NCBI GenBank assembly: GCA_038209555.1
Contig: JBBQXP010000001.1
Coordinates: forward strand, 87,295-151,294
Length of the DNA stretch: 64,000 nucleotides
Direction: 5' to 3'
Source of the DNA: DASQGA01 sp038209555
GTDB lineage: Bacteria > Actinomycetota > Thermoleophilia > Gaiellales > Gaiellaceae
Both the position numbers and the translations under genes were made by a program. Below, one piece after another: positions 17,075 to 25,353 of the stretch. A model generated the notes under the pieces. It was given only the letters and a program-made list of their open reading frames with translations, searched no databases and was not told where the DNA came from. Every line of letters starts with the position of its first letter. The stretch's first letter is position 1.

Positions 17075-18085
17075 GTGACGGAAGTCCTCCTCTCCGGGAT
17101 CATCGCAATGGTCATCTCCATCGGGGCGGGCCCGAAGTTCATCGACTTTCTGCGGCGAAACGAACTCGGCCAGCACATTCGCGAAGAGGGTCCGAAGGGG
17201 CATGTGACGAAGCAGGGCACGCCGACCATGGGCGGCCTTCTGATCATGCTCGCCATGGCGATCCCGTTCCTCCTCTTCTCGGAGCACACGCTGCCTGCGC
17301 TCACGGCCTTCTTCGTGACTTTGGGCTGTGCGGCGATCGGCTTCGTCGACGACTGGACGAAGTTGACGCATCGGCGTTCGCTCGGCCTCGCAGGGCGCTG
17401 GAAGCTGCTCGGGCTCGGTGCGATCACACTCGTGGTCGCACTGGTCGTCTACAACCGCGACTTCAAGACGACCGTGTATCTGCCCCTTCTCGACGTCGAC
17501 CTGCCTCTGTCGTGGGCGTGGTACGGGCTTCTCTTCATCATCATCGCCGGGGCGGCGAACGGGGTGAACCTCACCGACGGCCTCGACGGTCTTGCGGCGG
17601 GTACGGCGACGATCGCCCTCCTCACCTACACGTCGATGACCATCGTCGCGTACATCGTTTCGCTGCGGACCGGCACGGGCGACAAGGCGGACCTCGACCT
17701 GGCCATACTGGGCGCGAGTCTGATCGGAGCGTCGATCGGTTTCCTCTGGTACAACGCCTTCCCCGCCCAGGTATTCATGGGGGACACCGGGTCAATGGGA
17801 CTCGGAGGCGCCCTGGCGGCGTTCGCGATCATGACCAAGACCGAAGTGCTGCTGACGCTGATCGGCGGCATCTTTTTGATTGAGGCGCTGTCGGTCATGC
17901 TCCAGGTGTTCACGTTCAAGTGGCTGGGCCGTCGCGTTCTGCTCATGGCGCCGCTCCACCATCATTTCGAGATGAAGGCGTGGTCGGAGTCGCGAATCAT
18001 GGTGCGCTTCTGGATCGCGGCCGCAATCTTCTGCGCGTGTGCATTCGTTCTCTACTACCAGTCGTTCTCGAAGTTCGCGTCCTGA
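17075..18085 (+). CDS. mraY: Phospho-N-acetylmuramoyl-pentapeptide transferase MraY
   Basis: A 336-residue polytopic membrane enzyme forming lipid I. Signatures: GPKGHVTKQGTPTMGG near residue 40, the Asp-rich FVDDWTK, ANGVNLTDGLDGLA near 160, VFMGDTGSMGLGG, and the LHHHFEMKAWSE loop near 294. It has about ten hydrophobic segments. The GTG start follows murF closely. Its last 31 bp overlap, tail to tail, the antisense metallophosphoesterase gene. Confidence 0.96.
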   Translation: MTEVLLSGIIAMVISIGAGPKFIDFLRRNELGQHIREEGPKGHVTKQGTPTMGGLLIMLAMAIPFLLFSEHTLPALTAFFVTLGCAAIGFVDDWTKLTHRRSLGLAGRWKLLGLGAITLVVALVVYNRDFKTTVYLPLLDVDLPLSWAWYGLLFIIIAGAANGVNLTDGLDGLAAGTATIALLTYTSMTIVAYIVSLRTGTGDKADLDLAILGASLIGASIGFLWYNAFPAQVFMGDTGSMGLGGALAAFAIMTKTEVLLTLIGGIFLIEALSVMLQVFTFKWLGRRVLLMAPLHHHFEMKAWSESRIMVRFWIAAAIFCACAFVLYYQSFSKFAS

Positions 18086-18771
18086 GCCTGCGACTCGAAG
18101 AACGCGGCCGCCTCTTCGCCGCTCGGAACATTGACGAGGTTCTCGAGATGGTTCTCGTCCGAATAGCCGGCCTCGCGCATCCGCCGGATGGCCATCTCGA
18201 TGTCGTAGTCGGTTCGACGCAGATCGACGTTCGGGCCAAGGAGCGCCCAGTACGCGCCCGCGCGGTTCTCGTAGGGCATCCCGATACTTCCTGCATTCAC
18301 CAGCCGAACGCCGGCGACCTCTCGGTCGAACTGGGTATGCGTGTGACCGCAGACGACGACTCGTTCCGAAACACCGGCAAGCGCGGCGGCGACCCGCTGC
18401 TCGGGGGAGACCGAGGTCAGGATCTCCTCGTCGCTTCGCGGCGATCCGTGGCAGAAAAGGATTTGCCCGAGCCCGTCAACGTCGAGGGTCACGCTCGTAG
18501 GGAGCTCGCGGAGGAACCGGTGCTCCTTCGCATTCAACTGGTCGGCGACCCAGGGGCCGGGCTCGCGATCACCGTTACCCCGCACCCAGACGGTGTCGTC
18601 GCCGAGACTGCGAATCAGCGAGAGAACCTCGCGGGGCATCGGGCCTGCCACGACATCTCCGCCCACCACGATGCGATCGACGGAGCTCGCAGTGGCCTCC
18701 GCGAGCACTGCCTCGAGAGCAGGGAGGTTCCCGTGGACGTCGTACAGAGCGGCAATCCGCACTGACGCCAT
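18055..18771 (-). CDS. Metallophosphoesterase, antisense within the dcw cluster
   Basis: A 238-residue calcineurin-like phosphoesterase of the YfcE/MJ0936 type. Metal ligands are in DVHGN (near residue 10), GGDVVAG, RGNGDRE and CGHTHTQFD, plus NAGSIGMP. It lies on the minus strand between mraY and murD, overlapping the mraY 3' end by 31 bp. Its ATG (18771-18769) overlaps the murD start region head to head. A later GTG at 18762 would still leave no intergenic room. Its promoter must therefore lie inside murD, and the dcw transcript would be antisense to the whole gene. Confidence 0.87.
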   Translation of the reverse strand: MASVRIAALYDVHGNLPALEAVLAEATASSVDRIVVGGDVVAGPMPREVLSLIRSLGDDTVWVRGNGDREPGPWVADQLNAKEHRFLRELPTSVTLDVDGLGQILFCHGSPRSDEEILTSVSPEQRVAAALAGVSERVVVCGHTHTQFDREVAGVRLVNAGSIGMPYENRAGAYWALLGPNVDLRRTDYDIEMAIRRMREAGYSDENHLENLVNVPSGEEAAAFFESQAQDANFENDW

Positions 18772-18772
18772 G

Positions 18773-20017
18773 ATGCCGCGCCGCGCGCTCGTCCTGGGGC
18801 TTGCCCGCTCAGGTGAGGCAGCCTCGCTTGCTCTTGCGCGGCACGGTGTGGATGTCGTCGCCGTCGATCGCGCCGAAACCGGCGCTCTCAGCAGGCTTCG
18901 CGAAGCCGGCGTAGAAGTCGTCGTGGGTGCGGAAGATCCCGCGCTCCTCGACGGCATGGACCTGATGGTGAAAAGCCCCGGAGTGCCCCGCGATGCCCCG
19001 CTCGTGGAGGCTGCGCGGCGCCGCAACATGACCGTCTGGAGTGAGATCGAGCTCGGGTCGAGACTCATCTCGAACCCGATCCTCGGCGTCACCGGCACGA
19101 ACGGGAAGACGACCACGAGCGAGCTCCTCGGCGCGATTTTCCACTCGGCCGGGAAACCCGTTTCCGTGGCCGGGAATGTCGGGCATCCCCTGACCGCACT
19201 TGACGGCGTCGTGCCGGCGGACGCGTGGGTGGTCTGCGAGCTGTCGAGTTTCCAACTCGAGGACATCGAGAGCTTTCGGCCGCCGGTGGCAGTGCTACTG
19301 AACCTGACGCCGGACCACCTGGACCGGCACGGGACCTTCGAGGACTACACGATGGCGAAGCTTCGGATCTTCGAGAACCAGACTGCCGACGATGTGGCGC
19401 TCGTGCCCAGAGGCTTTCCCACGATCCCGGGCGCGGCTCGCCGGGTCGAGTTCGCCGCCGTCGACGAGCTTCCCGCCGAGCCGCGTATCCCCGGGATACA
19501 CAACCGCGAGAACGCAGCTGCGGCAACGGCCGCGGCGCGAGCGGCCGGGATCGACGATATGGCGATCGCTGACGGGCTCCGTAGCTTCCAGGGCGTGCCG
19601 CATCGCCTTGAGCTCGTCGGGGAGGTCGGCGGAGTTCGCTTCGTCAACGATTCGAAGGCAACCAATCCGGAAGCGGCCGAGCAGGCGCTCACCGCCTATC
19701 CGCCGGGCCTCCGTCTCATCCTCGGCGGGAGTCTCAAAGGGTCATCGTTCGATGGCCTCGCCCGTGCCGCGAGGGAGCGCGGGGTAGCTCGCGCCTATCT
19801 GATCGGCGAATCGGCCGACGACATCGCGGAGGCATTGATCCGTGCGGGCGTGGCTTTCACGCACGCCGGCGACCTCGAGCGGGCCGTCGAGCAGGCTCTC
19901 TCGGATGCCGAGCCCGGTGACGTCGTCCTGCTCTCGCCTGCGTCCGCGAGCTACGACCAGTTCGAGAACTTCGAGGAGCGTGGAGCCCGATTCCGGGCGA
20001 TCGTGGAGGCGCTTTGA
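18773..20017 (+). CDS. murD: UDP-MurNAc-L-alanine--D-glutamate ligase MurD
   Basis: A 414-residue Mur ligase adding D-Glu. N-terminal Rossmann start (RALVLGLARSGEAASLALA), P-loop GVTGTNGKTTTSELL near residue 103, LNLTPDHLDRHG near 178, VNDSKATNPEAAE near 287 and LLSPASASYDQFENFEERG near 382. Two adjacent ATGs (18770, 18773) occur. The start region coincides with the start codon of the divergent phosphoesterase, so murD must be read from a transcript crossing that gene or from a promoter within it. Confidence 0.95.
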   Translation: MPRRALVLGLARSGEAASLALARHGVDVVAVDRAETGALSRLREAGVEVVVGAEDPALLDGMDLMVKSPGVPRDAPLVEAARRRNMTVWSEIELGSRLISNPILGVTGTNGKTTTSELLGAIFHSAGKPVSVAGNVGHPLTALDGVVPADAWVVCELSSFQLEDIESFRPPVAVLLNLTPDHLDRHGTFEDYTMAKLRIFENQTADDVALVPRGFPTIPGAARRVEFAAVDELPAEPRIPGIHNRENAAAATAAARAAGIDDMAIADGLRSFQGVPHRLELVGEVGGVRFVNDSKATNPEAAEQALTAYPPGLRLILGGSLKGSSFDGLARAARERGVARAYLIGESADDIAEALIRAGVAFTHAGDLERAVEQALSDAEPGDVVLLSPASASYDQFENFEERGARFRAIVEAL

Positions 20018-20042
20018 TCTGCCGACGGGGAGATCTCTTAGG

Positions 20043-20087
20043 CGCGCGTGTACGTCGGGTCCCGACCCGCCCCCCTGCACACGCGCG
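20043..20087 (+). repeat. Nested inverted repeat in the murD-ftsW spacer
   Basis: A 163-bp spacer holds CGCGCGTGT (20043-20051) and its exact complement ACACGCGCG (20079-20087), with an inner CGGGTC/GACCCG stem (20056-20069). No T-run follows, so a simple intrinsic terminator is unlikely; it could be an operator or a leader structure for ftsW. Nothing else was recognised in the spacer. Confidence 0.5.
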
Positions 20088-20180
20088 AGCGTACCGCGGT
20101 AATGCGCACAGGTGGCACATGGATCGCTCCGGATTTCGTACCAGTCGCGCACCTCTTTGCCACCGGAGGGTCGAGCGACC

Positions 20181-21404
20181 GTGAGACGCCCCGCGCGGTC
20201 ACAGCTCGAGTTCCACCTGCTCGTTCTCGTCACGCTCGGGCTCGTTGCGTTCGGACTGGTGATGGTTTACAGCGCCAGCTCCGCCCGCGGGCTCATCGCG
20301 TCGGACGATCCGGCCTACTACCTGAAGCGCCAGGCGCTCTACGCACTCGTCGGCCTCGTCGCGCTCGTCCTCCTGTCGCGCACCGACTTCCGGAAGCTCC
20401 GTCACGTCGGTGGGCCGATGCTCGCCTTGGCGTTCGTCCTCCTCGTAGCGGTGCTGGTCGTCGGGGCGAGTGTAAACGGCGCCAAGCGTTGGATTCCGCT
20501 CGGCTCGTTTTCGTTCCAGCCCTCTGAGCTCGCCAAGTTAGGGCTCGCCCTTTGGCTCGGCGCACGCCTCGCCCGCAAGCCCGCCCCTCGCTCGCTCGGG
20601 GAACTGGCCAAGCCCGTTGGACTCGCCGTCTGCTTCGTGTGCGGACTCATCGTCGTCGAGCCGGACCTCGGTACCGCGATTGCGATCGTGATCATGGTCG
20701 CCGCCATGCTCGTCGTCTCCGGCACGCCTCTGCGCGTGCTTGCAGCATCCGGCGGCCTCGGGCTCTCCGTCCTCATGCTCGCGATCTGGTTCGAGCCCTA
20801 CCGACGCGCCCGTCTCTTCAGCTTCATCGACCCGTGGAGCGACCCGCAGAATGCCGGATTCCAGACCGTGCAAGCGATGATTGCGCTTGGCTCCGGCGGC
20901 CTCTTCGGCGTCGGCCTCGGAGAGAGCGTGCAGAAGATCTACTACTTGCCAGAGGCGTCGACGGACATGATCTTCGCGATCATCGGGGAGGAGCTGGGGC
21001 TCGTGGGGGCCATGGGAGTCATGGGCGCGTTCGTCCTCCTCGGATACGCCGGATTCAACGTCGCGCTCAGGTGCCGCGACCCATTCGGAAAGAGGCTCGC
21101 TACGGGACTGACCGCCCTCCTCTGCGGACAAGCGGCAGTCAACCTGTGTGCCGTCATGGGCATCGCGCCGTTGACCGGGATACCCCTGCCGTTCGTGAGC
21201 TACGGGGGCTCAAGCCTCATCGTCGCGCTCGCGGCCGTCGGGATCCTCCTTAACATCGCGCAGAACCATGCAGTCGAAGCAGTCGCTCAAGTGCCTGATC
21301 GCCGCCGGAGGAACAGCCGGGCACGTCCTGCCGGCGATCGCCGTCGCGGAAGCGCTGGTCGCGCGCGGCGTCAGCGTGACGTTCGCAGGCGCACAGCGAA
21401 TTGA
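20181..21404 (+). CDS. ftsW: Septal peptidoglycan polymerase FtsW (SEDS family)
   Basis: A 407-residue SEDS protein with about ten membrane helices. Motifs: VYSASSARG near residue 30, GAKRWIPLGSFSFQPSELAKL near 102, EPDLGTA near 160, IGEELGLVGAMG near 264 and the closing GIPLPFVSYGGSSL near 336. GTG 20181 is chosen because GGAGGG lies 10 nt upstream. The last 45 residues are an Arg-rich tail read from sequence that also encodes the first 45 codons of murG in another frame, an overlap of 137 bp. Confidence 0.92.
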   Translation: MRRPARSQLEFHLLVLVTLGLVAFGLVMVYSASSARGLIASDDPAYYLKRQALYALVGLVALVLLSRTDFRKLRHVGGPMLALAFVLLVAVLVVGASVNGAKRWIPLGSFSFQPSELAKLGLALWLGARLARKPAPRSLGELAKPVGLAVCFVCGLIVVEPDLGTAIAIVIMVAAMLVVSGTPLRVLAASGGLGLSVLMLAIWFEPYRRARLFSFIDPWSDPQNAGFQTVQAMIALGSGGLFGVGLGESVQKIYYLPEASTDMIFAIIGEELGLVGAMGVMGAFVLLGYAGFNVALRCRDPFGKRLATGLTALLCGQAAVNLCAVMGIAPLTGIPLPFVSYGGSSLIVALAAVGILLNIAQNHAVEAVAQVPDRRRRNSRARPAGDRRRGSAGRARRQRDVRRRTAN

Positions 21405-22329
21405 GCGCCGACTGGTCCCCGAGGCGGGCTTCGAGCTCGACGAGTTCCATGTCGAAGGCTTCCCGCGGAGACCCAGTCTTCGCCTGATTCGAGCCCTCGG
21501 GCTCGCGGTACAGGCTCCGGTTGCCTGCGCGCGGATACTGCGACGGCGAAAACCGGATGTCGTTCTCGGAGGCGGCGGGTATGTCGCAGGCCCAATGGTG
21601 CTCGCGGCCGGCTTCCTCCGCATCCCCGCGGCGCTCACCGAGGCCGATGCGCACCTGGGCCTAGCGAATCGACTCGCTGCCCCTGTTGCGCAGAAGGTCT
21701 TCCTGGCCTTTCCGATCGAGGGGGTCGAGGGACCGAAGTACCGAGTTGTGGGTCGGCCTATCCCTAGCCGCTCGCAGCCAGCGGATCGGGATGAAGCTCG
21801 CAAGGCCTTTGGGCTCCCCGAGGACGGACGGGCGGTGCTGGTCTTCGGAGGAAGCCTCGGCGCGCGCCGTCTGAACCAGGCGGCGCTCGAGGCCTGGGCA
21901 GACGCGGGTCCACCCGTTCTGCACATCGCGGGCGAGCGGGATTTTGCGGCACTCGACAGACCAACGCGCTCGGACTACGTCCTCCTCCCGTTCACGGACG
22001 AGTTCGGCGCCGCGCTCTCGGCTGTCGATCTCGTCGTCGCGCGCGCGGGAGGCTCGGTGTGGGAAGTCGCTGCGGCCGGAAAGCCCGCCCTGCTCGTGCC
22101 GTATCCGGAAGCGTCGGCGGATCACCAGACTGCGAATGCCCGCTACTTCGAGCGAGGAGGAGGTGCAGTCGTCCTGACCGAAGCTGAGCTCGACCTGAAG
22201 CGGCAAGCAGAGGAGCTGCTCGGGGACGATGACCGTCTCGAGCGGATGGCGACGGCAATGCGCTCGCTTGCGCAACCGGACGCAGCGGCGGCCGTCGCCG
22301 AGGAGTTGATCGCCCTTGCTACCGCTTGA
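21268..22329 (+). CDS. murG: Lipid II synthase MurG
   Basis: A 353-residue GT28 glycosyltransferase that adds GlcNAc to lipid I. The N-terminal LIAAGGTAGHVLPAIAVAEAL loop begins at residue 10, GGGGYVAGP lies near 96, GGSLGARRLNQAA near 192, and ARAGGSVWEVAAAGKPALLVPYP near 257. The ATG at 21268 gives a canonical N terminus, so the 137-bp overlap with ftsW is real rather than a start error. murC begins 14 bp before its stop. Confidence 0.95.
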   Translation: MQSKQSLKCLIAAGGTAGHVLPAIAVAEALVARGVSVTFAGAQRIERRLVPEAGFELDEFHVEGFPRRPSLRLIRALGLAVQAPVACARILRRRKPDVVLGGGGYVAGPMVLAAGFLRIPAALTEADAHLGLANRLAAPVAQKVFLAFPIEGVEGPKYRVVGRPIPSRSQPADRDEARKAFGLPEDGRAVLVFGGSLGARRLNQAALEAWADAGPPVLHIAGERDFAALDRPTRSDYVLLPFTDEFGAALSAVDLVVARAGGSVWEVAAAGKPALLVPYPEASADHQTANARYFERGGGAVVLTEAELDLKRQAEELLGDDDRLERMATAMRSLAQPDAAAAVAEELIALATA

Positions 22330-23518
22330 CGGGCGGCGCCTCTGGCTCGTCGGCATCGGCGGCGCCGGGCTCAGCGCCTACGGGATCCTGGCGCGAGCAT
22401 GGGGTGCCGAGGTGGCGGGTTGGGACCGGGTCGAGACGACCTACCTGACCCGTGTCCGTGCCGAGGGGATCCCCGTCACGATCGGACCGGAGCCGGTCGC
22501 CGGTCCATCCGGATTCGAGACGATCGTCTCGACCGCCTTCGCGGGGCGGGTTGACGGAAAGAGCCGTTCCGACTTTCTGGCCGAGCTCGTCTCGCTCCGG
22601 CGCTCGATCGTCGTCACAGGTGCACACGGGAAGACGACGACCGCGGCCATGATCGCCTTCTGCCTCCAAGAGCTCGGCCATGAGCCTGCCTATCTGATCG
22701 GAGCCGAGGTACCTCAGCTCGGAGGGAACGCAGGCACGGGAGAGGGATGGCTCGTCGTCGAGGGGGACGAGTCCGATCGGACGGCCTTCGCGCTCGAGCC
22801 CGAGATCGCCGTCGTTACGAACGTCGAGCTCGACCACCACACGACGTTCTCCTCTCTGGCCGAGCTCGAGGAGTGCTTTCGCCGCTGGATCGCAGACCGT
22901 GTCGAATCTTCGGTCGTGTGGGGCCCCGACCTCGAGCCGGCTGACGTTCGGCTAGCTGTCCCCGGCGAGCACAATCGCTGGAATGCGGCGTGCGCGCTTG
23001 CAGCCCTGCAACTTGCGGGGATCCCGGAGGTGGACGCTGTCCGCGCCCTCCGGGACTTCACTGGGGCGGGCCGTCGGTTCGATCTTCGTGGGGAGTCGCG
23101 TGGCGTGCGGCTCTACGACGACTACGCCCATCATCCCACGGAGGTCGCTGCCACGCTCGCAACGGCGCGGGCACTGGCAGGGACGGGCAGGGTGATCGCG
23201 GTCTTCCAACCACATCTCTACTCGCGGACGGCGTATCTGGCGAACGAGTTCGCGACCGCGCTCTCCCACGCCGATACCGCAGTCGTGACCGAGATCTACC
23301 CGGCGCGCGAGGAGCCCTGGCCCGGGGTAACCGGCAAAGCCATCGCCGACCGCCTCACCGAAGTCCGGCCTGGGATGCCGGTCGGGTGGGCACCGACGCT
23401 TGACGGCGCCGCGGTTCTCGCAGCCGAAAGGGCACGGGCCGGCGATCTCGTGCTCACTCTCGGAGCCGGAGACATCGAGACGATCGGGCCCCTGATTCTG
23501 GAACGGCTGGGTCAATGA
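22316..23518 (+). CDS. murC: UDP-N-acetylmuramate--L-alanine ligase MurC
   Basis: A 400-residue Mur ligase that begins stem-peptide assembly. LVGIGGAGLSAYG near residue 11, P-loop VVTGAHGKTTTAAM near 100, VEGDESDRT near 145, LDHHTTF near 173 and YDDYAHHPTEV near 264 are intact. At 400 residues it is shorter than the usual 450-490, mostly through compact linkers. It starts at TTG within the murG end; its stop overlaps murB by 4 bp. Confidence 0.93.
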   Translation: MLPLDGRRLWLVGIGGAGLSAYGILARAWGAEVAGWDRVETTYLTRVRAEGIPVTIGPEPVAGPSGFETIVSTAFAGRVDGKSRSDFLAELVSLRRSIVVTGAHGKTTTAAMIAFCLQELGHEPAYLIGAEVPQLGGNAGTGEGWLVVEGDESDRTAFALEPEIAVVTNVELDHHTTFSSLAELEECFRRWIADRVESSVVWGPDLEPADVRLAVPGEHNRWNAACALAALQLAGIPEVDAVRALRDFTGAGRRFDLRGESRGVRLYDDYAHHPTEVAATLATARALAGTGRVIAVFQPHLYSRTAYLANEFATALSHADTAVVTEIYPAREEPWPGVTGKAIADRLTEVRPGMPVGWAPTLDGAAVLAAERARAGDLVLTLGAGDIETIGPLILERLGQ

Positions 23519-24408
23519 AGGAGAACGTGCGCCTCTCCCGGTACACGACGATCGGGACTGGCGGCCCGGCACGGTGGCTCGCCGAGCCAGAGACCACTGA
23601 GGAACTCGTCGAGGTTCTCGCCTGGGCGCACGACCGGGAGCTTCCGATCGCAGCTGTCGGCCTCGGTTCGAACCTCCTCGTCGCGGATGAAGGGTTCGCC
23701 GGCGTCGCACTCAAGCTCGCGGGCGCGCTGACGGTCGCGAAGACCGGAGACGGGGTTCTCATGGCGGGAGGGGGAGCCGCGAACGCGGTCTGCCTCCACC
23801 GTGCGCGGGCGGCAAACCTGGGAGGGCTCGAGTTTCTCTGCGCGATCCCGGGGAGCGTGGGTGGCGGTGTCTGGATGAACGCCGGCGCGTACGGGAGCGA
23901 CATTGCGGCCGTGCTAAGCCGCGCGCTCGTCGCGGACGCGCTCGGGTCCCGGTGGCAGACCCCCCAGGAGCTCGGCCTCACATACCGGCGTTCCAACCTC
24001 CGTCACGGCCAGGTCGTCGCGGGCGCGGAGTTCCGTCTCGACTCGAGACCGGAGCAGGAGATCAAGGACATCGTTGCGGGCATGCAGGAGAAGCGGAAAG
24101 CCGCACAGCCCACGAACAAGCGGACATTCGGGAGCGTGTTCAAGAATCCGGATCACGAGCTCTCTGCCGGGCGGATGCTCGAGGCCTGCGGCCTGCGCGG
24201 TTACTCGATCCGCGGGGCTCGAGTCTCGCCGAAGCACGCGAACTTCATCGAGAACGACGGGCGAGCGCGATCCGTCGACGCGATCGCCTTGATCGTAGAG
24301 GCGCGGCGCCGGGCGTTCGCGGAGTACGGAGTCACTCTCGAGCCGGAGGTGCAGCTCGTCGGATCCCTGGAGATCCCCGCCATCGAGGGGGTCGGCACGC
24401 CCGGGTAG
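23515..24408 (+). CDS. murB: UDP-N-acetylenolpyruvoylglucosamine reductase MurB
   Basis: A 297-residue FAD enzyme forming UDP-MurNAc. FAD-binding IGLGSNLLVADEG-like segment (VGLGSNLLVADEGFAG) near residue 46, FLCAIPGSVGGGVWMNAGAYG near 108, RRSNLRHG near 158, GSVFKNPDHELSAGRMLEACGL near 203 with the Ser proton donor, and HANFIEND near 241. Length and motifs fit the type with an N-terminal TIGTGG core. Overlaps murC by 4 bp. Confidence 0.95.
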   Translation: MKENVRLSRYTTIGTGGPARWLAEPETTEELVEVLAWAHDRELPIAAVGLGSNLLVADEGFAGVALKLAGALTVAKTGDGVLMAGGGAANAVCLHRARAANLGGLEFLCAIPGSVGGGVWMNAGAYGSDIAAVLSRALVADALGSRWQTPQELGLTYRRSNLRHGQVVAGAEFRLDSRPEQEIKDIVAGMQEKRKAAQPTNKRTFGSVFKNPDHELSAGRMLEACGLRGYSIRGARVSPKHANFIENDGRARSVDAIALIVEARRRAFAEYGVTLEPEVQLVGSLEIPAIEGVGTPG

Positions 24409-24430
24409 GAGCGCGGGAGCGCGCGGCGAA

Positions 24431-25243
24431 GTGGCGATGGTGGCTCGCTGGCTCGCACTCGCCGCCGCTCGGGCGCAGCCGATTCGGCCTGCGCTTGCAC
24501 TGCCACGACTTCGCTTCCCACTCGGGCGCAGCCTCGTGGGGGTCGCGGTCGTCATCGGAGTTCTTTCGCTCGGGTACCTGGCGGCACGCTCAACGTCGCT
24601 TTTCGCCCTGCAATCGGTTGCTGTGAGCGGTGCGCGAGGCGCTGCGGAGGCGGATGTCCGCGCCGCCCTTCGGCCCCTCGACGGAGAGAGTCTCGTCACT
24701 GTCGATACAGGCAGCATCGAGCGTCAGCTCTCGGCTCTCCCTTCAGTACGGGTCGCCCGTGTCGACAGGGCGTTCCCACACGGACTCCGAGTTGTAGTGG
24801 TCCCGGAACGTCCCGTGGCCGTTCTCCGCTCTGGACGAGCAGCTTGGCTTCTCTCGAGGAGCGGCCGGATCATCAGGGACGTCGAGTCGAACTCGAACAG
24901 GCGGCTGCCGCGGATCTGGCTCGCGGCCGGGGCGGTCTTCGAGCCCGGGGTCAGGCCCGCGATTCCAACGGCCTCGAAGGCCCTCAGGGCCATTGACTCG
25001 ATGCCTGCGCGGTTCCCCGTGCAGGTGCGGACAGCGCGAGCAACAGGAGACGGTGTCGTCCTCGTGCTGTCGATCGGGATGGAGGTTCGCCTGGGCTTAG
25101 CGGACGATCTCGACGCCAAGCTCGCCGCCGCTGCCGCCGTCCTGCGAGGTCTCTCTGTCTCCGAACGGGCGGAGTTCGACTACCTGGATGTCAGCCTGCC
25201 CGAGCGGCCTGTCGCTGGTGTCAACTCTCAAGTCGATGGTTGA
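24431..25243 (+). CDS. ftsQ: Cell division protein FtsQ
   Basis: A 270-residue divisome protein: cytoplasmic N terminus, one membrane helix (about 35-55, SLVGVAVVIGVLSLGYLAA), a POTRA domain (LFALQSVAVSGARGAAEADV to VPERPVAVLRS) and an FtsQ C-terminal domain. Position between murB and ftsZ supports the call. Either GTG 24431 or ATG 24437 may start it. Confidence 0.88.
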   Translation: MAMVARWLALAAARAQPIRPALALPRLRFPLGRSLVGVAVVIGVLSLGYLAARSTSLFALQSVAVSGARGAAEADVRAALRPLDGESLVTVDTGSIERQLSALPSVRVARVDRAFPHGLRVVVVPERPVAVLRSGRAAWLLSRSGRIIRDVESNSNRRLPRIWLAAGAVFEPGVRPAIPTASKALRAIDSMPARFPVQVRTARATGDGVVLVLSIGMEVRLGLADDLDAKLAAAAAVLRGLSVSERAEFDYLDVSLPERPVAGVNSQVDG

Positions 25244-25282
25244 GGGTTAGACTTTATCGACAAAATCCCTGCAAACGAGGGT

Positions 25283-25311
25283 TTGACACCAGAGGATAAG
25301 CTGCGTAAGGT
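25283..25311 (+). promoter_or_regulatory. ftsZ promoter
   Basis: A perfect -35 TTGACA (25283-25288) and a -10-like TAAGGT (25306-25311) are separated by 17 bp, in the 110-bp spacer between ftsQ and ftsZ. The predicted start is near 25318, giving a leader of about 36 nt. A small CCCT/AGGG inverted repeat (25267-25281) sits just upstream and could be an operator. Confidence 0.65.
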
Positions 25312-25353
25312 CAGCCGTACGCTCAGGTCGAGCTTCAGCTATCTTCGTTTCGG

